Below, piece by piece: positions 25,684-30,198 of a DNA stretch of 30,198 bases (the first letter of the stretch is position 1; every line of letters starts with the position of its first letter). The DNA is taken from positions 1-30,198 of IMG/VR virus record IMGVR_UViG_3300027972_000043, one strand, 5' to 3'. The notes below the pieces were generated by a model. The model did no database searches and was not told where the DNA came from. It worked only from the letters and a program-made list of their open reading frames with translations. The translations under genes and the position numbers were made by a program. The DNA is from a virus.

Positions 25684-26376
25684 ATGAAATACGATTTCGA
25701 TCAGAATATAGCGAAACAAGTATGAGTAGAAGAAGCAATAATGTACTCAAATATTTGTTGGTGGTGTTCAAAAAATAAAGCAGATAAATCAGAAAGACAC
25801 TTTCACGATTGAAAATATTGGACTTATTCCTCAGAAAAAGCTTGGGAAGAACTTTTCCCATTTTGGACTGCAAAGCAAATTTCAAGGATAATTTCTAATT
25901 TAGAGAAAGCATGACTTTTATTATCAAAACAATTTTGATGAAACGATAGAACTAAATGGTATTGTCCATTAACCCAAACGGTCTTTTGCAAGAACCCAAA
26001 CGGTCTTTTGCAAGAACCCAAACGGTCTGATGTTATATATGATACAGATAATAAACCTCAGATAATAACCTCAGATACTACTTATGTATTTAGCGAATTA
26101 AAAACTAAAGAGCTTATTATTCATGAGAACAGAACAGAACTTGAACTATTGCTCCAAGATTTTAAACAATCCAGAGCAAAACTAAGAAAGCCAATGACTG
26201 ATAAGGCTATGGAATTATTACTCAGAAAACTCTCGGACTATTCCGAAGCTGAACAAATTGCCATGCTGGAAGAAGCTATCGAAAAAGGCTGGCAGACTAT
26301 CTATCCTCCGAAACAAAAGACTACTACAGCAAGCAAAGAACGAAAACAATTTATTGCATCTTACAATTTTACTTAA
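25684..26376 (+). CDS. Replication initiator / replisome organiser, 230 aa
   Basis: Five TGA glycines (including FGGNDRTKW). Residues 1-95 form a winged-helix unit of the phage initiator type: YDFDQNIAKQVGVEEAIMYS, then KYWTYSSEKAWEELFPFWTA, SRIISNLEKAGLLLSKQFGG. A linker encoded by 22-bp tandem repeats follows (residues about 96-115), then a helical C-terminal domain (AEQIAMLEEAIEKGWQTIYP) like the DnaD-type region that recruits helicase or loader. Internal repeats in an initiator gene usually mark the origin it binds. The call is strong for initiator-like winged helix, moderate for exact function. Confidence 0.75.
25971..26028 (+). repeat. Iterons: 2.6 copies of a 22-bp direct repeat, candidate origin
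   Basis: Two exact 22-bp units (25971-25992 and 25993-26014) and a partial third (26015-26028) share AACCCAAACGGTCT followed by TTTGCAAG. Because 22 is not a multiple of three, the repeats encode different residues in successive copies, so selection acts on the DNA. AT-rich sequence with further short direct repeats (CCTCAGATA, 26056-26082) follows, as expected for an unwinding region. Comparable to the lambda O-gene origin arrangement. Confidence 0.7.
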
Positions 26377-26381
26377 AAAAT

Positions 26382-26717
26382 ATGTCAATTATTCTTTACA
26401 AAGACCATTACGAAGTTTATATAAAAGGAATGGAAAATCCTATTCTAATCTCTCACGATTGATGAAACGCACTCAAATTATCGCTCCAAAACAACGATTG
26501 TCCTCCATTCGTACAAATTAACAACTGATTGTACAACCGTTTCGAGATTGCGAAAGTAGTGCCAGCGAGTCAAAGTTCTAGCATGGTGGAGGAAATGATA
26601 GCAAATTTACCAAACGAATTGAAAAACAAAGTACGACAAAAAGTACGAGAACGACAAAAAGAAAATTTGGCATTGACAGAATGAGTAATTCAAAATATTA
26701 TCAAGGCAATAACCTAA
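26382..26717 (+). CDS. Hypothetical protein, 111 aa
   Basis: Four TGA glycines, two in tandem (SHDGGNALKLSL). N-terminal half is beta-like (MSIILYKDHYEVYIKGMENP), C-terminal half is basic and helical (NELKNKVRQKVRERQKENLA), which suggests nucleic-acid contact. It ends at TAA 26715-26717, from which the AATAACC of the next gene is formed. Located between initiator and a DNA-binding protein, so a replication accessory is plausible. Family unknown. Confidence 0.65.
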
Positions 26718-26726
26718 AATAACCAC

Positions 26727-27146
26727 ATGCAACAATACCGAAAGAACACAGCAATCCAGGCAATCTCTCCAGATGGAGAAACCATAGTATTCCGAACGAT
26801 GATTGAGTGCTGAAAACATTTTGGAGTTAATCCAGCTCGAATATACGAGGCAATCAACTGGCGAGGTCGTGTAGTCAATGGGTGGACTATTCAAAAGATA
26901 GATTCAGATGGAGAGCCACCAGAATACAACAACGTGCAGGCAAAAATTAACTTAAAACGCAAGCAACAAGGGATAGACAAAGCTATCAACATTGAGAACA
27001 CCAAGAAACTCAAACGAAAGTACGATTTCTCCTCAGATGGATTTGGAAACACTGAAATGTTTATTATTGAAGATGGAGTAAAAATCCCATACGAGATAGG
27101 CAGAACACCATGAAGCAACTCAGTTCGTAAAGCATATAAACGATAA
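26727..27146 (+). CDS. NUMOD1-like DNA-binding protein, 139 aa
   Basis: ATG 26727 lies two bases after AATAACC. Two TGA glycines. The N-terminal segment AISPDGETIVFRTMIECGKH followed by FGVNPARIYEAINWRGRVVNGWTIQKI has the order of the NUMOD1/intron-nuclease DNA-binding repeat: short strands, a helix-turn-helix and the G..GW.. end. The C-terminal half is basic (KINLKRKQQGIDKAINIENT). No HNH or GIY-YIG catalytic motif is present in it; the HNH gene next door could be its partner. The stop overlaps the ATG of that gene. Confidence 0.6.
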
Positions 27147-27538
27147 TGTTATTCCCAAAATCATCGCTCCCAAAAATGCCTCCATCTGACTGGAAGAAAA
27201 AACTTACAGAAAAACCTATTGCAGAAGCCAAAAAAGAAACGGTTAAACCTAAGCCAAAAAAGCCAATTTCCAAGATTAGCAAGAAAAAGAAAAAGCGACT
27301 CAAGGAAACAGGAGGGGAAAAGGCTATCTTTCTCGAAGTCTGGAACGAGAGGTGTCATAATTGTGAAGTATGTGGCAAGGCTCTCAAAGAACTCAAAGCT
27401 CACACCATTGACCATAAAATTCCGAAGAGTAGAGGCGAGAAATACAGACTGGATAAAAACAATCTACAAATACTATGTTTCCCTTGCCATTACGAAAAGA
27501 GCTTCTGACTCAAATACAAGTGAATTGATTTAGATTAA
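27146..27538 (+). CDS. HNH nuclease with zinc finger, 130 aa
   Basis: ATG 27146 overlaps the previous TAA. Two TGA glycines extend the protein past the apparent stop at 27506 to TAA 27536-27538. Residues 1-60 are extremely lysine-rich (EKPIAEAKKETVKPKPKKPI, SKKKKKRLKETGG), an unstructured DNA-binding tail. The nuclease follows: RCHNCEVCGKALKEL, then HTIDHKIPKSRGEKYRLDKN, NLQILCFPCHYEKSF. CxxC pairs and the H..DH...N...CxxCH arrangement match HNH_1/5-type enzymes. It may act in recombination or DNA packaging, as phage HNH proteins next to terminase do, though here terminase is distant in the window. Confidence 0.8.
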
Positions 27539-27540
27539 AT

Positions 27541-27568
27541 TTGACACAGTAAAATTATCTGCTACACT
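27541..27568 (+). promoter_or_regulatory. Promoter TTGACA-16-TACACT
   Basis: Perfect TTGACA (27541-27546) and TACACT (27563-27568), 16 bp spacer. The leader holds the 18-nt block also found at 15-32. It controls the HNH/methyltransferase genes. Confidence 0.72.
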
Positions 27569-27597
27569 ACTCTCGCTTATCAATAACCAATCACGAT

Positions 27598-27930
27598 ATG
27601 GCAAACCAACCATCAGCAGGAGTAACACTCCGAATGTACTACGAACAGTGAAAGAAATGTATTTACTGTGAACACGACTTTATCCTTGGAGATAAATACT
27701 ACAAACCGACAGTTGAACACATCAACCCAAAATCAAAGGGGGGAAAGAACAAAGATAACCTTTGTTTAGCTTGCTGGAAATGCAACACAATGAGGGGAAA
27801 CATAGATTTAGACCTTTTCATGAGTGGATACGCAGGAACAACACAACACATAGACGGAAAGACTCAGATGGTTCCTGTAAAGGTTAGATGACCAAAAATG
27901 TGGTATCACGGTAATTTTATAAAATGGTAA
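27598..27930 (+). CDS. HNH endonuclease, 110 aa
   Basis: Two TGA glycines. KKCIYCEHDF then PTVEHINPKSKGGKNKDNLC and LACWKCNTMRGNIDLDLF make a complete HNH_1-type site: CxxC, EH..P.S.GG, N, CxxCN...G. The C-terminus is short and aromatic (KMWYHGNFIKW). Typical length for a free-standing phage HNH nuclease. It starts a transcript with its own strong promoter and leader shared with the gene at 37, which is unusual for a selfish homing element and suggests a regular phage function. Confidence 0.85.
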
Positions 27931-27931
27931 T

Positions 27932-29335
27932 ATGTTTCTAAACAACAAAAATTTCTATCCCACACCGTCTCAGTTAATATCAGAAATGATTGCTCCGTAC
28001 CTCGATAAAATATGAAGTGAGCATACAACCATACTTGAACCATCTGCAGGTAAATGAGACATTGCCAGATACATCAAAGATAGATACAGGTATGCAAAGA
28101 TACACCTTATCGAACTAGATGAAGAACTCCGAGAGATTGCAAAACAATACGGACAAATAGTTGACTATGATTTTCTCCAGTTTGAAGCAGATACGGACTA
28201 TGATTATATTATCATGAACCCTCCGTTTGATAACTGAGATGAACACTTACTAAAAGCATGGGAAATAGCTCGAAACACAAAAATAGTGTGCATTCTAAAT
28301 GCTGAAACTATCCGTAATCCGTTCTCTGCTAAAAGGAAACTTCTCAAGAACATAGTCGACCAACATGGTACAGTAGAATTTAAACAAAACGCATTTACGG
28401 AAGCCGAACGAAAAACAGGAGTTGAGATTGCAATAGTTAGACTCGAAAAACGAACTGAAAACACTTTTAAGTTTGGACAGTTTGAGGAGGAACTAGAATA
28501 CTTTGCAGAAGTAAAGGAAATGGGGATACAAACTCCAGATAGAATTGAAAACCTGATCCAAGATTACAATCGAGCAAAAGAAATGTACGCAGAATGACTC
28601 GCTAAAATATCATATGCTCAGAAACTTGTAAAAACCTTTTCAGGAAATACCAACCTTCTGGACATAGCAAAAAACACTAGCTCAACAAATTGAGCGCTCA
28701 TTGAAATGTCAGACTCTGTACGGATGGGAGCATGGAACAAGATTATTGAAGAACTAGGGATAAAAAAGTACATGACTTGAAAAGTTCTTGACGCATTCCA
28801 AGAGAAAATGAAAGAACAATGAAAGATTGCTCTCAATAAAAGAAACATAAATATGTTTGTGGAAGCTATCATCTACAATTCAGGTTCTATTCTCGAAGAA
28901 AATGTTACAGTAGTATTCGACCTCATAACACGATACGACAAAAAGAACACTGTACATATTGAATGATGGGCACATAATGACTGCTATATGGTAAACAAGA
29001 AGTTTATACTCCCATGAATAGTCGATTTCTCAATGTGGGGATGTCCTCTCAGATACTACGCAGAAAAGACAGTTTGAGACATAGAGAAGTGTATGGCTTA
29101 CATATCAGGTACTAGTGAGTATACCACGATACGAGAAGCAATAAACACAGCACACAAAAACGGGGATATGGAATGTGAAAATGAGTTCTTCAAGATGAAA
29201 ATGTTTTTAAAATGAACGGTACATTTTACTTTTAAGTCTCAAAAGCTCTGGGCAGATTTCAATATTCGTGCCTGCAAGTGAAAGAACTGGATACCTCCAG
29301 CAAACGACTGATGGAAGCAATCTAATAAATGGTAG
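27932..29335 (+). CDS. DNA N6-adenine methyltransferase with DUF4942-like C-terminus, 467 aa
   Basis: 13 TGA glycines. Motif I TILEPSAGKGDIARYIKDRY (residues about 34-50, where the second motif Gly, G42, is TGA) binds S-adenosylmethionine; motif IV NPPF lies at residues 96-99 followed by a helix with TGA-encoded Gly (NGDEHLLKAWEIAR). These define an N6-adenine (or N4-cytosine) amino-methyltransferase. The second half (AQKLVKTFSGNTN..., then MGAWNKIIEELGIKKYMTG and KMFLKGTVHFTFKSQKLWAD) resembles the DUF4942 domain often fused to such enzymes. It probably modifies phage DNA against restriction. No restriction partner is adjacent. Confidence 0.82.
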
Positions 29336-29336
29336 T

Positions 29337-29798
29337 ATGAAAACACATTGACACACACAAACACTATTTATCCAAGCAGGTAAATATAAATGGTCTTACA
29401 ATTTTGACCACTGCATAAAATGTTGAACTTGCAATTTTAAGCACAAAGGGAAATGACTATGCACTTCTTGCCACGATAAAGAACGAGCCAAGTGAAGAAC
29501 TCGAAAACAGACACTTAAGAAATCAAATAGTAAATGGATCGAAACCAGTCGAGAGCAATTCAACGACTACCAAAAACAATGGCACAAAGAGTATTACGAA
29601 AAAAACAAAGAAATTATAAATCTAATCCGAGCATGACAACGATACCAAAAACAAGGTAAACCAATTATAATAGTTTCCTGAAAGCCTATTCCATTTATGG
29701 AACTAACAAAACCAAAGTCTACAACAGACCCAAGATACGAAGAATGGAAAAGAAACGATGTAATCTTTTCAAAACTTAAACTTTTCTTAGAAAAATAA
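29337..29798 (+). CDS. Zinc-ribbon protein, 153 aa
   Basis: Six TGA glycines. Residues about 26-46 are a four-cysteine ribbon: CIKCGTCNFKHKGKGLCTSC, with Gly residues encoded by TGA at turns. The remainder is basic and helical (KERAKGRTRKQTLKKSNSKW, FNDYQKQWHKEYYEKNKEII), reminiscent of HNH-associated or transcription-linked DNA-binding proteins. No catalytic motif is present. Ends at TAA 29796-29798 and is followed after one base by the next gene. Confidence 0.65.
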
Positions 29799-29799
29799 T

Positions 29800-30066
29800 A
29801 TGAAACAATCAATCTGGACTATCAAACACCCTATCGGAAGTTCTACACTCTACAACGCATGAACATGCGAGGTTAGTTACACAGCTAAATCACTTATACT
29901 CTCAAACATTAAATCCGAAAGAATACGACCAAAGAAAGAAGGATGAAAGGTAAATATAAAAAGAGAATGGAACCCAGAAGTGAAGGATGAGGATATAGAG
30001 AAAGGGGAGTTCACACTTTACTACCAAAAACAAGGTATACCTTACATTTTCAAAAAATGCTCATAG
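29800..30066 (+). CDS. Hypothetical protein, 88 aa
   Basis: ATG 29800, two TGA glycines (NAGTCEVSY, KKEGGKVNI), TAG at 30064-30066, overlapping the next gene by 10 bases. Beta-rich sequence with basic patches (KSERIRPKKEGGKVNIKREW). No family recognised; co-transcribed with methyltransferase and zinc-ribbon genes. Confidence 0.62.
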
Positions 30067-30198
30067 AAATAAATTACACTCCATTTCCTGCAGTTCGCTC
30101 AAATAGAAACTCATGGGACAAAAGAACTAAAGCATATCATCTCAAAATGAACGAGCTGAGAGCTATTCTATCCCCTCAAATTCACGAGATAACCCAAG
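30057..30198 (+). CDS. RusA-like Holliday junction resolvase, N-terminal part
   Basis: ATG 30057 overlaps the previous gene and the frame runs off the window after 47 codons. The start MLIEINYTPFPAVRSNRNSW, then DKRTKAYHLKMNELRAIL, has the order seen at the start of RusA-family resolvases (short strand, a PxP-like turn with basic residues, then a Y..K.. helix). The catalytic aspartates would be beyond the window, so the call is tentative. A resolvase next to initiator, HNH and methyltransferase genes fits phage DNA processing. Confidence 0.4.
   Translation, partial: MLIEINYTPFPAVRSNRNSWDKRTKAYHLKMNELRAILSPQIHEITQ

Noticed and set aside
25971-26028. CRISPR array
   Set aside because: Repeats are directly adjacent without spacers and lie inside a gene; they are iterons.
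27146-27508. HNH gene ending at TGA 27506-27508
   Set aside because: Under the code used by all neighbours this TGA is Gly and the frame continues ten residues to TAA 27536-27538, just before the next promoter.

Overview
The window is one gene-dense, AT-rich stretch of a tailed-phage genome, with every supported gene on the + strand. It uses a reassigned genetic code: TGA is a sense codon for glycine (translation table 25) and only TAA and TAG end genes. In the standard code most late genes look shattered. Read with TGA = Gly they become long uninterrupted frames with intact conserved motifs: kelch Gly-Gly doublets, the HGD and GNH motifs of a metallophosphoesterase, motif I of a DNA adenine methyltransferase. 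This code is known from the candidate phyla Absconditabacteria (SR1) and Gracilibacteria (BD1-5/GN02), so the source is inferred to be a phage or prophage of such a host.

Layout. 1-937: five small genes of unknown role. 938-1190: no gene, but a compact structured RNA candidate with a pseudoknot. 1247-9955: packaging and head genes (membrane coiled-coil protein, small and large terminase, portal, acidic protein, scaffold, major capsid protein, small head protein, adaptor, nozzle-like tail protein). 9955-16138: small virion proteins, a 936-residue virion protein with a modified M23 fold, a glycine/alanine-rich ejection-like protein and fibre proteins. 16140-22567: PLA2-like small protein, holin, kelch propeller, LamG plus polyglycine adhesin, papain-like peptidase (lysin candidate) and metallophosphoesterase. 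22632-24476: small accessory genes and a P-loop kinase-like protein. 24477-25342: an 866-base gene-free region holding a roughly 700-nt structured RNA with two tRNA-like units and its own promoter and terminator, then a pseudoknotted leader. 25343-30198: DNA metabolism genes (three HNH proteins, a replication initiator with internal iterons, adenine methyltransferase, zinc-ribbon protein, a truncated RusA-like resolvase).

The order terminase, portal, scaffold, capsid, adaptor, nozzle-like protein, large internal proteins and fibres, with no recognisable tail tube, tape measure or baseplate genes, fits a short-tailed (podovirus-like) virion. Lysis would use the holin with the papain-like enzyme or the M23-like domain. 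The replication side centres on the initiator at 25684-26376.

Expression signals are consistent. Candidate promoters share a 16-bp spacer. Genes are tightly packed, with TAATG overlaps. Many starts follow an AATAACC-like element rather than a Shine-Dalgarno site. Head genes between 5127 and 7768 contain no TGA codon, whereas the polyglycine adhesin has about 66. All identities come from reading motifs by eye; no database search was run.
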